Of a DNA stretch of 64,000 bases, positions 16,154-25,410 are shown one piece after another. Source of the DNA: JAGTVG01 sp963699805 (GTDB lineage Bacteria; Bacteroidota; Bacteroidia; Cytophagales; Cyclobacteriaceae); assembly GCA_963699805.1 (NCBI GenBank), contig CAVOVH010000005.1:1-64000 (forward strand). The letters run 5' to 3'. The notes beneath the pieces were generated by a model. It did not search any database and was not told the origin of the DNA. It saw only the letters and a program-made list of their open reading frames with translations. Made by a program: the position numbers and the translations under genes. How positions within the stretch are numbered: position 1 is the stretch's first letter; each line of letters opens with the position of its first letter.

Positions 16154-18631
16154 TTAATATCCTATTTCCTGATCCATCCCGTTCCCGTTTTCAGAACCTT
16201 CATCCCGGGTGACATTCTGTTTTTTATAATTATTGATTCTGAAGCCCAATGTCAGTCTGACAACCTGGGATTCACGCTTCATATTGATGGAATCGTAAAA
16301 ATTGGGCCCCTCATTGGTGAAATTAAAACTCCCGGTTCCGAAAATATCCTGGATCTGTAAAGTGGCAGAAAGTTTCTCCTTGAAGAAATCCTGTTTGATG
16401 GCGGCACTGGTCATCAGAAAATCTTCCCTACTTCCTTGTGCTGTCACAGAAGGTCCCTGGTAAAATCCCTGCACCTGGAGCCTGGTCGTGGGGGTGATCC
16501 GGAAATTCAGATTGCATCTTGAATCATAGTTGGTACTGGAGGTGGCTACGTCGGCTTCCGAGATGGTCCCGGTCAATTTATAATTATATAAATTACCGCT
16601 TATGTTAAAGTTGAACCATGTATTTACCAGGAAGTTTAACATCAGCTCGGCTCCCATGGCGTGTTCCTCATTGAGGTTTTCCATGGTCAATAGACGTGTG
16701 CCGTCCTCTTGAAATTTAGTGACCCGGGTCATGGCATCATGGGTAAGCCTGTAATACCCTTCCAGGCTGATAAAGGATTTCCCAAGCCCTTTCTGGAAAG
16801 TCAATTCGTATGAGTCTACATATTCAGGTAACAGGTCGGGATTCCCCATTCGCATCGTAATAGGATTCATATAGCTAACAAAAGGATCTAGTTCTCCTCC
16901 TCTGGGTCGGCGGATCCTCCTGCTGTAACTGATCTGGGCCTGGTCCTGTTTGCCGATTTTTCTCGAAAGATGTGCGGTGGGAAAGTAATCAAATCGATCC
17001 AGCACGGAAGGCTGATCCGATTTGATATTTTTTACACTCCGGTAAGTATATTCCCCGCGTAAACCCAACTGGTACTCGAATCCCCATATCTGATCCGAAT
17101 AGATGCTGTAAAGTGCCTGGATATTCCTGTTGAAAGCCAGGGAATTCGAAAAATCAGAATTATCTACCCATTCATTTAAATTATTATCCCATTCGTTAAA
17201 ATAATAACTTTCATTTTCCTTGTCAGTCCGCAGCTGGTATCCGGCTTCTAATTTTCCATCTCCCCCTATGGGCTTAGAATAATCTGTCTGGAATCTCAAT
17301 TCAGATTCCTTTCCAGGCTCATCGATGAAAATACGATAAGGATCAGAATCGTTGATCACCCAGTTTTCATCCGTAAGGTATTGGTTTATATTTTCCTTGG
17401 ATCCACCCCATTCCTTGGAATAATAAAGATAGGAGGTCAGTTTATGATCCTTGTTATTAAATATTTTTTCATAATTAAGTGAAAAATTATAAAAGTCTTC
17501 GAATCGTGCATCACTTCCATTCTGCAGGTAAAAGACGTCAGTGGTTGATGGGATTGAATATTCCTTGTATTTTTCATTTTCATACCGGCTGAAATTACCA
17601 TATCCGTAACTTCCATCCACCGAGATGCTGTTCTGATCATTGAATTTATATCCTATTCCCCCTTTAAATGTATAGCCATTTCTGGTAAAGGGCCCGTCCC
17701 CGAAATGAGTGATATAGTTTGACGTATCGTTCATAATACTTATCTGAGATACATTGATCTCACCCCTCCGGGTTTCATCTGTATAATCAGCCCCCAGAAA
17801 AAAGGAAAGCTTATCATTTTTATAATTGACCAGGAAATCACCCCTGTATTTATCGCCGGTACCCACCGAAGCGTTGACGATCCCACTGATCCCGTCGAGC
17901 GCCCTTTTTTTAGTAATAATATTAATGATACCCGCCAATCCATCCGGATCATATTTCGCGGAAGGATTGGTAATGATCTCAATATTTTCAACCGCACTTG
18001 CCGGGATCTGGCGAAGGGCATCACTCCCTTCCAGGGGGCTTGGCTTTCCATCGATCAGGACCGTATAATTAGAACTTCCCCGAAGTGAAACATTTCCGTC
18101 CACATCCACGGTGACCGAAGGCACGTTTTCAAGTGCCTGGGCAGCACTTCCTCCCGTAGCATTCAGGTTTTCACTAACATGGATCACTTTTTTGTCGATC
18201 CGATATTCAACCGGCGACCTTTCCGCTGTTACCTGAACTTCCTGAAGTTGTTCTGTAGCTTCTAAAATCCTGATCACTCCCAGGTCAAGTACATTTTTTT
18301 CAGGAGTTATCATGATATCCGGGATGATCTTTTTTTCATAGCCAATAAATTTCACTTCTACATAAAATCGTCCGAAGGGTACTTTTTCCAGTAAAAAACT
18401 ACCATCTTCTCCCGCAATGGTGCCAGTGATCAGGGTTGAATCCCGCTGGCTGTTTAATATGATGTTGGAGTAAGGAAGCGGATCCCTGGTCCTATTATCG
18501 ATCACTTTCCCATTGATCGTGCCAATGGGTTCCATTTTACCTTCGCTTCCTGTTCCTGTTGGAGGTTGAGCAAAAACATGACTGATTGTCAATAGAAATG
18601 ATAAAATAATTACGTTCGAGATAGTTTTCAT
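16154..18631 (-). CDS. Outer-membrane beta-barrel protein with CarboxypepD_reg-like and plug domains
   Basis: An 825-residue outer-membrane protein of the TonB-dependent-receptor-like group. In order: signal peptide (1-21), a carboxypeptidase-regulatory-like beta-sandwich (about 38-125, starting INGKVIDNRTRDPLPYSNII), a plug domain (about 150-245, with ALENVPSVTVDVDGNVSLRG and IEIITNPSAKYDPDGLAGII) and a long barrel rich in Tyr/Phe/Asn (outer-membrane protein beta-barrel family). It lacks the N-terminal domain and SusD partner of glycan importers. Its link to a sigma/anti-sigma pair and two Spy-like proteins suggests export or uptake connected with metal or envelope stress; the ligand is unknown. 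Confidence 0.88.
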   Translation of the reverse strand: MKTISNVIILSFLLTISHVFAQPPTGTGSEGKMEPIGTINGKVIDNRTRDPLPYSNIILNSQRDSTLITGTIAGEDGSFLLEKVPFGRFYVEVKFIGYEKKIIPDIMITPEKNVLDLGVIRILEATEQLQEVQVTAERSPVEYRIDKKVIHVSENLNATGGSAAQALENVPSVTVDVDGNVSLRGSSNYTVLIDGKPSPLEGSDALRQIPASAVENIEIITNPSAKYDPDGLAGIINIITKKRALDGISGIVNASVGTGDKYRGDFLVNYKNDKLSFFLGADYTDETRRGEINVSQISIMNDTSNYITHFGDGPFTRNGYTFKGGIGYKFNDQNSISVDGSYGYGNFSRYENEKYKEYSIPSTTDVFYLQNGSDARFEDFYNFSLNYEKIFNNKDHKLTSYLYYSKEWGGSKENINQYLTDENWVINDSDPYRIFIDEPGKESELRFQTDYSKPIGGDGKLEAGYQLRTDKENESYYFNEWDNNLNEWVDNSDFSNSLAFNRNIQALYSIYSDQIWGFEYQLGLRGEYTYRSVKNIKSDQPSVLDRFDYFPTAHLSRKIGKQDQAQISYSRRIRRPRGGELDPFVSYMNPITMRMGNPDLLPEYVDSYELTFQKGLGKSFISLEGYYRLTHDAMTRVTKFQEDGTRLLTMENLNEEHAMGAELMLNFLVNTWFNFNISGNLYNYKLTGTISEADVATSSTNYDSRCNLNFRITPTTRLQVQGFYQGPSVTAQGSREDFLMTSAAIKQDFFKEKLSATLQIQDIFGTGSFNFTNEGPNFYDSINMKRESQVVRLTLGFRINNYKKQNVTRDEGSENGNGMDQEIGY

Positions 18632-18729
18632 ATGATTTCAAAGTATTAATGCTTTGCGGGAGAAAAATTTTAAAGGATTGAAAGAAAGCCGGCCCGGAAG
18701 ATTCCAAACCGGACTTTCGTGCCTGAGAA

Positions 18730-19245
18730 TTATTCCCAGCCTCTGCCATGCCAGCCAAATTGACCCCCCATGGGTCCATCCGGCCCAAATCTGTTTGCAA
18801 AATGATTATCGAATTTTACCTTCTGCTCATCGGTCAGTAATCCGCGAACCTTTAAATGGGTATTCATTCTTGATTTCTGGATTTCAGTCCTCAAGTCGCC
18901 AATTTCTTCGATGAGGGGATTGATCTTTGATTGATTGACTCCTTCAGTAATCTGGGTGTTCAATTGGGCATTTTTCTCGCGGATCTTATTACGGGCAGGT
19001 AAGGTCTCTTTCTGGAAATCCAGATGTAACTTTTCTATTTGTTGCTCCTGTTCATCCGATAGATCCAGGATACTTTCCATCCGGTTCATTGGGCCGGGAC
19101 CATTTCCGTATCCTCTTCCGGTTCCATCTCCGTATCCTCTTCCGGGCCCATGCCCACGACCGTATTGCGCACTGGCTTCAAAACCCAGTAAGAACATCAT
19201 GGCTGCTAATCCAAGAATCCATTTTCTCACATTCATCGTTTTCAT
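18730..19245 (-). CDS. Periplasmic Spy/CpxP-like protein with Gly-rich N-terminus
   Basis: A 171-residue exported protein. From ATG 19245 it has a clean signal peptide (MKTMNVRKWILGLAAMMFLL to ASAQ); the frame is open upstream to 19371 but that part is not signal-like. A Gly/Arg/Tyr repeat region (GRGHGPGRGYGDGTGRGYG) covers residues 26-50. The rest is helical with two LTxxQ-like motifs (LDLSDEQEQQIEKLH and LLTDEQKVKF), the mark of Spy/ZraP-type periplasmic chaperones or metal-binding proteins. It is the first gene of a minus-strand run leading through the outer-membrane barrel to the sigma factor. Confidence 0.8.
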   Translation of the reverse strand: MKTMNVRKWILGLAAMMFLLGFEASAQYGRGHGPGRGYGDGTGRGYGNGPGPMNRMESILDLSDEQEQQIEKLHLDFQKETLPARNKIREKNAQLNTQITEGVNQSKINPLIEEIGDLRTEIQKSRMNTHLKVRGLLTDEQKVKFDNHFANRFGPDGPMGGQFGWHGRGWE

Positions 19246-19831
19246 ATTTCCTTTACTTTTAGTTAAACGTTTTACCCTTTTGATGACCTGTTTTGAAAAA
19301 ACTTGCGGCATGATGAAAAAAAATAGGTGTGAAGGAATTGGGATTGTCTTAAAGACGTATTTTATGGTCAATTTTTCCTATCCTCACTGCTGCCAAGGTA
19401 ATACTGGAGGGTGGTGATGAAGTGCATTGAATTTCAGGTGCTCCTTTCGAAGAAATTATCATTTTAACTTCATTCATTTAGAGATAGCAAACCTTTCAAG
19501 GTTGTTTCGTAAGGACCATCTTAAGACGTCTGCCCAAGTATTTGGGGGGGGGTAGGAGATGACAAATATGTAACACTTTCTGAATGCTATGCTGGCAGGG
19601 TTCCATTATACGCGATCGAAATATGTAATCCCTATAGTGTAAATCCATCTTCCTTGTTTTTTTGTTATAATAATATTTCCTCGCCGGGGTTGAATTGTGT
19701 ATAAAGGGGTGAACCTAAGGATAAAGAAAATCAGAGAATCAACGAACAGATTACTTGGTTATTAATTAACTGCTGATTTGATTTAATCTGAACGGATTAT
19801 GAAGAAAGGCTGACCAATAAGTTAACGGGGA
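19246..19831. other. Non-coding region upstream of sigma-factor cluster
   Basis: 586 bases with no gene I can support. It must hold the promoter of the Spy-first cluster on the minus strand. It contains a run of nine G (19544-19552), which is unusual in this AT-rich genome and prone to length change. No terminator or RNA fold stood out. Confidence 0.5.
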
Positions 19832-21058
19832 TCACCTATTTATTTCGTATTGAATACCATAGCGCCCAAGCGAGGCTGGACAGCTCAGCGTGGTATCCTC
19901 CAGAATTTCCCGGTCGGTGAGTGTGAGCAGAAAAGCGAGCAGATCCTCTTTCTGATCCACAGATAAATGAACTCCTCCTTCAGTCAAACCTTTAATTAAT
20001 GGGGAAGTATTTGCAGAATAAATGACTCCCTCTGAATAAAAATCGATCACTTCCCGGAGGGTTGAAAAACGACCATCATGCATATACGGGCTGTTCAATT
20101 CACAATTGATCAGCGAGGGGACCCTGTAAACACCTTTGTCTTTAACCATTCCAGTCCAGTCAAACCTGTCTTCTTCATCATTAAATATTGAATCAGTTCC
20201 ATTATTGTAAAAGTTATTGGTGGTCATCAGCAGGGAACCTGAATGGCAATGGAAGCATCCCGCTTCCTCAGAAAAAAAGACAGTTGATCCTCTTAGTTCC
20301 TGAGAGGTAAGGATTGCATTCTGCTGAAGATATTGATAATACCTGAACCTGTAAGCAATAATTGAACGAATAAACTGGGCAATGGCCTTGCTGATCCGGT
20401 CCATGGTCACTTTTTCACTCCCAAAAGCGGATTTAAATAAAGACTTATACATGGGGATCGAGGAGATAGCCTCCTCTGATTTCCGGATTGAACCCGCCAA
20501 GCCACGATCCGAAACAATCTTGATCCAGACCATTGACTCCAGGGAAGTGGAATCCAATCCACTGCCAGGGCCTTTTGAGTCCTGATCCGGATGGAAAAAT
20601 CCACTCCAGCCATAACCGCTAAAATTATAAACCAGATTAACAAGTGGGAGGGTTACATGGGGCGTTTTTTTTCCTTCGGGGAAATTTTCTACAGGGTTAC
20701 CCCGGGGAAATCCATGGTAAACCGGATGATCCAGGTTTGTCCCGAAACCGAATACCTGATGATGACAACTGGCACAAGTCATCAATGAATCGGGATGCAT
20801 ACTGCCAGATAACCGGCCATCATAGAAAAGAAACCTGCCCAGTTTGATCGCCTCAAGCGTCATGGGATTATCATCGGGAAAATTTGCCTTTTTCGGGAAA
20901 AATCTTAATTCGGGAAAATCGTATGGGGTGGTAAAATTCTTTTCTTTATGGTGAATACGACGCGCGAAGAAATATCCGCTTCCGATTAAAAGGAAAATTA
21001 TTATAATCCGGAATAAAAATTTCTTACGTGCTTTGACCCCTGGCGCTCGGTCCCCCAT
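19832..21058 (-). CDS. Di-heme cytochrome c peroxidase, MbnH/MauG-like
   Basis: A 408-residue membrane-anchored di-heme protein. An N-terminal hydrophobic segment (about 14-32) places it on the periplasmic side. Two heme c sites are seen, C95-x-x-C98-H99 (CASCHH) and C267-x-x-C270-H271 (CFHCHSG). The overall form is that of the cytochrome c peroxidase/MauG superfamily. Its gene begins 2 bases after an MbnP-like gene, the arrangement known for MbnP-MbnH, where MbnH oxidises a tryptophan of MbnP to kynurenine. By this context MbnH is a better assignment than a hydrogen-peroxide scavenger, though sequence alone cannot exclude the latter. Confidence 0.88.
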   Translation of the reverse strand: MGDRAPGVKARKKFLFRIIIIFLLIGSGYFFARRIHHKEKNFTTPYDFPELRFFPKKANFPDDNPMTLEAIKLGRFLFYDGRLSGSMHPDSLMTCASCHHQVFGFGTNLDHPVYHGFPRGNPVENFPEGKKTPHVTLPLVNLVYNFSGYGWSGFFHPDQDSKGPGSGLDSTSLESMVWIKIVSDRGLAGSIRKSEEAISSIPMYKSLFKSAFGSEKVTMDRISKAIAQFIRSIIAYRFRYYQYLQQNAILTSQELRGSTVFFSEEAGCFHCHSGSLLMTTNNFYNNGTDSIFNDEEDRFDWTGMVKDKGVYRVPSLINCELNSPYMHDGRFSTLREVIDFYSEGVIYSANTSPLIKGLTEGGVHLSVDQKEDLLAFLLTLTDREILEDTTLSCPASLGRYGIQYEINR

Positions 21059-21060
21059 TA

Positions 21061-21849
21061 TTATTCAATCACCACGGAGAATACATCAATCCCATTGTCA
21101 TGAATCCTACCCATAGCCGCCTGGTTATTCATGATACTCCCTCCAAACTCATCGTGATCATAGATCTGAGGTCCCATGAACCAGTTCTCAATGTTCATCT
21201 GGATCTTGGCCTTCACATGTCCCCCCGCTGACAAAGAAAAAGATGAATAGGGTAATCTGACTTCGAACCAGTTCTGAATGAAGCCCGTTACCTGGTTATT
21301 GGCATCATAATGCTGCCCGACACCTATATGAAAATTATAGGGCTTCCGTTCACCGGTCGGGGTTATCCAGAATCCATTGAGTTTCATGTAATGATATCCA
21401 CCTTCATCACCCCCCATGTAATAAGGCCAGATCATGTTACTTTCAGGAGGATCGGTGAACATATAGGGCATATTCTTCTCCCCACGGATTCCAAATACGA
21501 ATTTAATGGCCTGATACTCTCCAGGACCTATCCCTTCCATCACTGTCCATCGATGAGTTTCCGGAAGATCTGTATCAATATAATGGATCCAGTCGCTCAC
21601 TGATACCGGCATTTCACTCCCATCGCGATCGACCAAGGTAATTTCAGACACAAACCACTGAATATTGGTGATCTCATACTCATTCCCAGCCTGGTTCTGA
21701 TAGATCATCTTATCATATTCGGCCACTTCTCCGTTGATCAAATGTTCAAATTCAAATGAAATGGTACCATCATAATTTACCTCATTCTCTGTTACACAAC
21801 TGTAAATCAGGATGATAAGAACAAACACAGTTAAATTCAAATACTTCAT
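21061..21849 (-). CDS. MbnP-like copper-binding lipoprotein
   Basis: A 262-residue lipoprotein (signal MKYLNLTVFVLIILIYSC, Cys at residue 18). The mature part matches the MbnP fold in pattern: a first strand FEFEHLINGE, an ITNIQWFVSEI block, IHYIDTDLPETH, and a central YYMGGDEGGYHYMKLNGFW stretch with candidate metal-binding His/Met residues. Several Trp residues are available as the site for the kynurenine modification known in methanotroph MbnP. It is the first gene of a two-gene operon with the di-heme protein. In methanotrophs MbnP binds copper; a role in copper uptake or handling here is inference from the family. Confidence 0.8.
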   Translation of the reverse strand: MKYLNLTVFVLIILIYSCVTENEVNYDGTISFEFEHLINGEVAEYDKMIYQNQAGNEYEITNIQWFVSEITLVDRDGSEMPVSVSDWIHYIDTDLPETHRWTVMEGIGPGEYQAIKFVFGIRGEKNMPYMFTDPPESNMIWPYYMGGDEGGYHYMKLNGFWITPTGERKPYNFHIGVGQHYDANNQVTGFIQNWFEVRLPYSSFSLSAGGHVKAKIQMNIENWFMGPQIYDHDEFGGSIMNNQAAMGRIHDNGIDVFSVVIE

Positions 21850-21980
21850 GATTCCATTTTTTTACCTAACCTCTTATAGTGAAATTCATCTCCATTAAAA
21901 AAAGTTCATTTTTTAATTATTTTATTCTTAAAAATTTTTTACACCCTAAACCGGTTCGTGTAAATACAACGAATCAATAA

Positions 21981-21988
21981 TAATTTTG
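21981..21988 (+). promoter_or_regulatory. -7 box (TAATTTTG) of xdhC-like gene
   Basis: Exact match to TAnnTTTG. About 22 bases upstream is TTCG (21955-21958) in place of the usual TTTG. Expected start of transcription near 21993-21995, leaving a leader of about 45 bases before ATG 22039. Confidence 0.5.
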
Positions 21989-22038
21989 GTAAATTTTAGT
22001 AATTTAGTTAATTGATATCAGGAAAAACCAAGCGGATT

Positions 22039-23190
22039 ATGAAAGAAATAAGCAGTATCCTCCAAACCTATGACCAAATTGATTTCAGTGCCCAAAAAGC
22101 CGCCCTTGCCACGGTGGTAAAAATACAGGGATCCTCTTACAGACAACCTGGTGCCAGGATGCTGATTCTTGATGATGGCCGCTGGGTAGGAGCCATCAGC
22201 GGAGGATGCCTTGAAGGGGATGCTTTGCGTAAGGCAAGGGAAGTGATGCGATCAGGGCAATCAAGGCATATTATTTATGATACCATCAAAGATAAAACCA
22301 CGGATCATATCCCGTTCAGCATGGGATGTGAAGGGATCATTGAAGTGTTGATCGAACCGCTGGATCAGGATCTGAATCCTTTTCACCCCATCCGGATTTT
22401 CCGGGAATATATCGTTTCCAACCAGCAACAATTGGTGGTAACCTTATATGATGTCACTCATGAATCCATGGGTAAACCTGGAGAAAGATTACATATTAAC
22501 CACAAAGGCCAGATGGTCGAAAATCTTTCCAATCAGAAGTTAAGAGAGATCGTGAAAAATGACATGGAAAATATGACCGGATGGGATCATTCTTTCCAGA
22601 AAGACATTGAAGTGGACAATCATAAGGTTTCACTTTTTTATGAGATTTTGAATCCACCCCTTCAGCTGATTATTTTTGGAGGTGGATATGACGTGATCCC
22701 GGTTGTTCAACTTGCAAAATCACTGGGATGGCTTGTAACGGTTGCTGACGAGTGCATTGCAAAGACTTATCCGCAAAAATTTCCGGATGCTGACCAGGTA
22801 TTGAATATCCCGGGAATGGATGTTTACAGGGAAGCCAGGGAAATGAGCTCCGCTTATGCCCTTATCATGTCGCATAATTTTAAATATGACCTGGAAGTAC
22901 TCCGTGGGTTATTAAAAACAGAGATCAGGTATATAGGGGTCCTCGGACCTAAAAAACGGATCAAGATCATGCTGGAACAATTGGAAAAAGAAGGAAAAGG
23001 CTCATGGAAGGAAGCTGAAAAACGAATTTATGCCCCGGTGGGGTTGAATATCGGGGCGGAAACCCCCGATGAAATCGCGTTATCGGTCATTACAGAGATC
23101 TTGGCGATCCATCATCATAAACCAGCAGGTTTTCTGAAAGATAAAAAAGGACATATTCATGACCGGGAAAATGCCCTCCAGGTAATTTAG
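22039..23190 (+). CDS. XdhC/CoxI-family molybdenum cofactor chaperone
   Basis: A 383-residue XdhC/CoxI protein, which in known systems holds sulfurated molybdenum cofactor and inserts it into xanthine-dehydrogenase-family enzymes. The N-terminal CoxI domain shows GSSYRQPGARM and GAISGGCLEGD (conserved Cys) and later MGCEGIIEVLIEP. The C-terminal Rossmann domain has FGGGYDVIPVVQLAKSLGW and GVLGPKKRIKIMLE. The TTG at 22012 would add nine codons; ATG 22039 fits the family start better. The cofactor genes are 2-6 kb downstream on the other strand, but no molybdenum hydroxylase is in the window. Confidence 0.92.
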   Translation: MKEISSILQTYDQIDFSAQKAALATVVKIQGSSYRQPGARMLILDDGRWVGAISGGCLEGDALRKAREVMRSGQSRHIIYDTIKDKTTDHIPFSMGCEGIIEVLIEPLDQDLNPFHPIRIFREYIVSNQQQLVVTLYDVTHESMGKPGERLHINHKGQMVENLSNQKLREIVKNDMENMTGWDHSFQKDIEVDNHKVSLFYEILNPPLQLIIFGGGYDVIPVVQLAKSLGWLVTVADECIAKTYPQKFPDADQVLNIPGMDVYREAREMSSAYALIMSHNFKYDLEVLRGLLKTEIRYIGVLGPKKRIKIMLEQLEKEGKGSWKEAEKRIYAPVGLNIGAETPDEIALSVITEILAIHHHKPAGFLKDKKGHIHDRENALQVI

Positions 23191-23549
23191 ATTTTCGAAT
23201 CAACCCATCTTTCCTTTCCTTAAAGATTAATGGAGTTGTTGTGTATGATGTGGGTTGGAAGAGGCCCGGATCACCCGTGACCATTTTTATTCACCCTATT
23301 TATTTGTATTACCATTCTTCTGGTCTGTGTACCGTGGGTAATAGAACAAGTTATGTTGGAATTATATATTTAAGTGAAAGAAGCTCTGTTGTATCGTGAA
23401 CTTTATTATGATAAAGGTTAGTTTATTAGAAAAGGAACTTCTTTTGTCACTCCACGGTCGCTGAACCGCATCCTTGAAAGAGTCTTTATTCCGGACCAAG
23501 GATTATGATCCTGTCCACACCTGATGAAAAATTGATGCCCGGATCCTTT
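23191..23549. other. Non-coding region after xdhC-like gene
   Basis: 359 bases between two convergent genes. It includes a weak hairpin with arms ATTACC and GGTAAT about 30 bases apart near 23309-23343. I see no gene, transposase remnant or strong terminator. Confidence 0.4.
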
Positions 23550-25364
23550 TTATTCATTCGCCATTTCCATCATGCGCTTAATAGCAATATTCGGATTTAT
23601 TATTTCCTCAACAGCATGGATGGTGATGGTTGGAATCCCTCCGTGTTCCAGGTGGATCTGCATCCTTTTCTCTTCATCTTTATCCTTCCCTCCCATATTT
23701 GAATACCCGATTATTTTACATAAATCCCCGAACAATACCTGATTTAAGTCGCAGTTACCGGTGCGTTCAATTCCTTCTATGGTATCATGCCAGCTTCTAA
23801 ATAAATGGGCCTGGGCAAAAGAAAGATCCTGCATGGTGATCTCATTCAACCCTTCTCCTCCTACAACCAGTCCGGATCCCAGCATCCCAATATGTTCAAT
23901 CAATCGTTTCATGCCTTCGGTGGAGGTCATTGATTCTACCAGACAGTTATGCAGGTTCTGTGTGACAAGGGTAACATCAATGAATACACACTCCAGATCC
24001 AGTTCATTCCTTACTTTCAGCACATTTTCGCCCAGAATGGATCTCCATAGGCTTAAACCTGGATGAATCTTTACCATGACATTATTTTGCCGGTTATGCA
24101 TACGGCTTTCATTGGATTCCGGGACTCCCAGGACTTTTCCATCCACCCAACTCCAACCCTGTATTTCTTTTCTTTCAATGCTTCGATACTGAAAATCACG
24201 GACCAGATTATATACTGGATTGGAAGGATCCATATCGATGGCATTGAAATGGGGCATGATGTGGAATCCCATTTCCTGTGCCTTTCCTATAAAGGCAGAC
24301 GCCTCTTTTGCCGGAATATAAGTCGGATAATTCTGGTCATATTGATCCGTCCGCCAGTCAGGGTAATGAAGCAATACACGGGAAGGAGGTATTTTTTTCG
24401 CCAGTACATCAAGTACTTCCGGATCGCCGGGACACCAGGAAATGGCAAATTTGATATCCCGGGTCCATTCCTTCCGTTTGTTTTCTTCCTTTTTCAGATC
24501 AAATGCCTCCCAGAGCCATTCCCGGTACCTTAAGGCAGGCACCTGCCAACTACCTTCATAGACATTGATACGCCAGCTCAAGCCTCCTGTAGATAAATTA
24601 TTATCAACCGGTCCATAAGCTTCGGTATCAAATCCAAGGATATTCCGGGCTTTTTTATCTCCTACCTTCAATGCCTTGTATCTGTATCGGGTGTCCTGCG
24701 TATGAAAGAAAAATCCTCCATTCACCGAATGCAGAATGGCCAGACCTGCCTCCCAGTGCATAGGCCAGGGCCAGCGTGAATCCTGAATTAGGGGATCATT
24801 TAGATCCATTTTTATCCCTTGAAAAAACGGGGCTACCAACTGCAGATCATTTTTAATTCCAGGGATATTCCATCGACAGGCCAAAACCCCGGGACGTGAT
24901 GAGAATGCTGAAGGTTCAATAATAAGATCTCCCGTTTCATCATCGGTATAAACAGAAATTACCCCATCGCCATCCCAGGATTGAAATATGATCTCCGCCC
25001 TTTTATCGGATACCTGATTGAAACGGATCGAAGTGGCTGATCTTTCATCAAAACTCACCGTCTCAGCATGGGGATAAACCAGCTGAATTGCTGAAAATTC
25101 AGTCTCAATGAATGGCTCAATAAACTCCTCCCCACTTATCCTGCTTTTTAAAGATCTTAAAAAACCATTCCGGAAAATTGCACTTAAGGTACCAGTCTCT
25201 ACAAATAACTGATTATCCCTGATCCGAATGGACGATTCCATCCGGGTTTTTCCTGAGGACTGATCTTCAGAAAATCCGGATTTTATCGATTCTGGTTGTA
25301 TAGATGCAACAGGATTGAGCATAACAGCTCCTGCTGCTGTTTTTAGAAAATTTCTTCTTTCCAT
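23550..25364 (-). CDS. Tat-exported DUF6259-type predicted glycoside hydrolase
   Basis: A 604-residue protein with a Tat signal (MERRNFLKTAAGAVML). Its first half is beta-rich (about residues 45-280), as in the N-terminal sandwich of some glycosidases, and its second half looks like a TIM barrel, with SWCPGDPEVL, VLLHYPDWRTDQYD, GFHIMPHFNAIDMD, LECVFIDVTL (a strand ending in Asp) and GSGLVVGGEGLNE (a strand ending in Glu). This arrangement fits DUF6259 proteins, related to GH101-like retaining glycosidases. D and E in the last two motifs are candidate catalytic residues. The gene is alone; the glycan it acts on is unknown. Confidence 0.7.
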   Translation of the reverse strand: MERRNFLKTAAGAVMLNPVASIQPESIKSGFSEDQSSGKTRMESSIRIRDNQLFVETGTLSAIFRNGFLRSLKSRISGEEFIEPFIETEFSAIQLVYPHAETVSFDERSATSIRFNQVSDKRAEIIFQSWDGDGVISVYTDDETGDLIIEPSAFSSRPGVLACRWNIPGIKNDLQLVAPFFQGIKMDLNDPLIQDSRWPWPMHWEAGLAILHSVNGGFFFHTQDTRYRYKALKVGDKKARNILGFDTEAYGPVDNNLSTGGLSWRINVYEGSWQVPALRYREWLWEAFDLKKEENKRKEWTRDIKFAISWCPGDPEVLDVLAKKIPPSRVLLHYPDWRTDQYDQNYPTYIPAKEASAFIGKAQEMGFHIMPHFNAIDMDPSNPVYNLVRDFQYRSIERKEIQGWSWVDGKVLGVPESNESRMHNRQNNVMVKIHPGLSLWRSILGENVLKVRNELDLECVFIDVTLVTQNLHNCLVESMTSTEGMKRLIEHIGMLGSGLVVGGEGLNEITMQDLSFAQAHLFRSWHDTIEGIERTGNCDLNQVLFGDLCKIIGYSNMGGKDKDEEKRMQIHLEHGGIPTITIHAVEEIINPNIAIKRMMEMANE

Positions 25365-25410
25365 TTTTGCAAGCTAAGAATACGTGAGTATGACAAAAAA
25401 AATATAAATA

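Noticed and set aside
18935..19417. 160-codon plus-strand frame
   Set aside because: Opposite the Spy-like gene; Pro/Tyr/Ser-rich shadow of the Gly-rich repeat on the other strand.
19544..19552. Run of nine G as possible phase-variation tract
   Set aside because: Not in a coding frame or between promoter elements that I can identify; likely only a length-variable homopolymer.
24063..24533. 156-codon plus-strand frame
   Set aside because: Antisense shadow of the DUF6259 gene; no family features.
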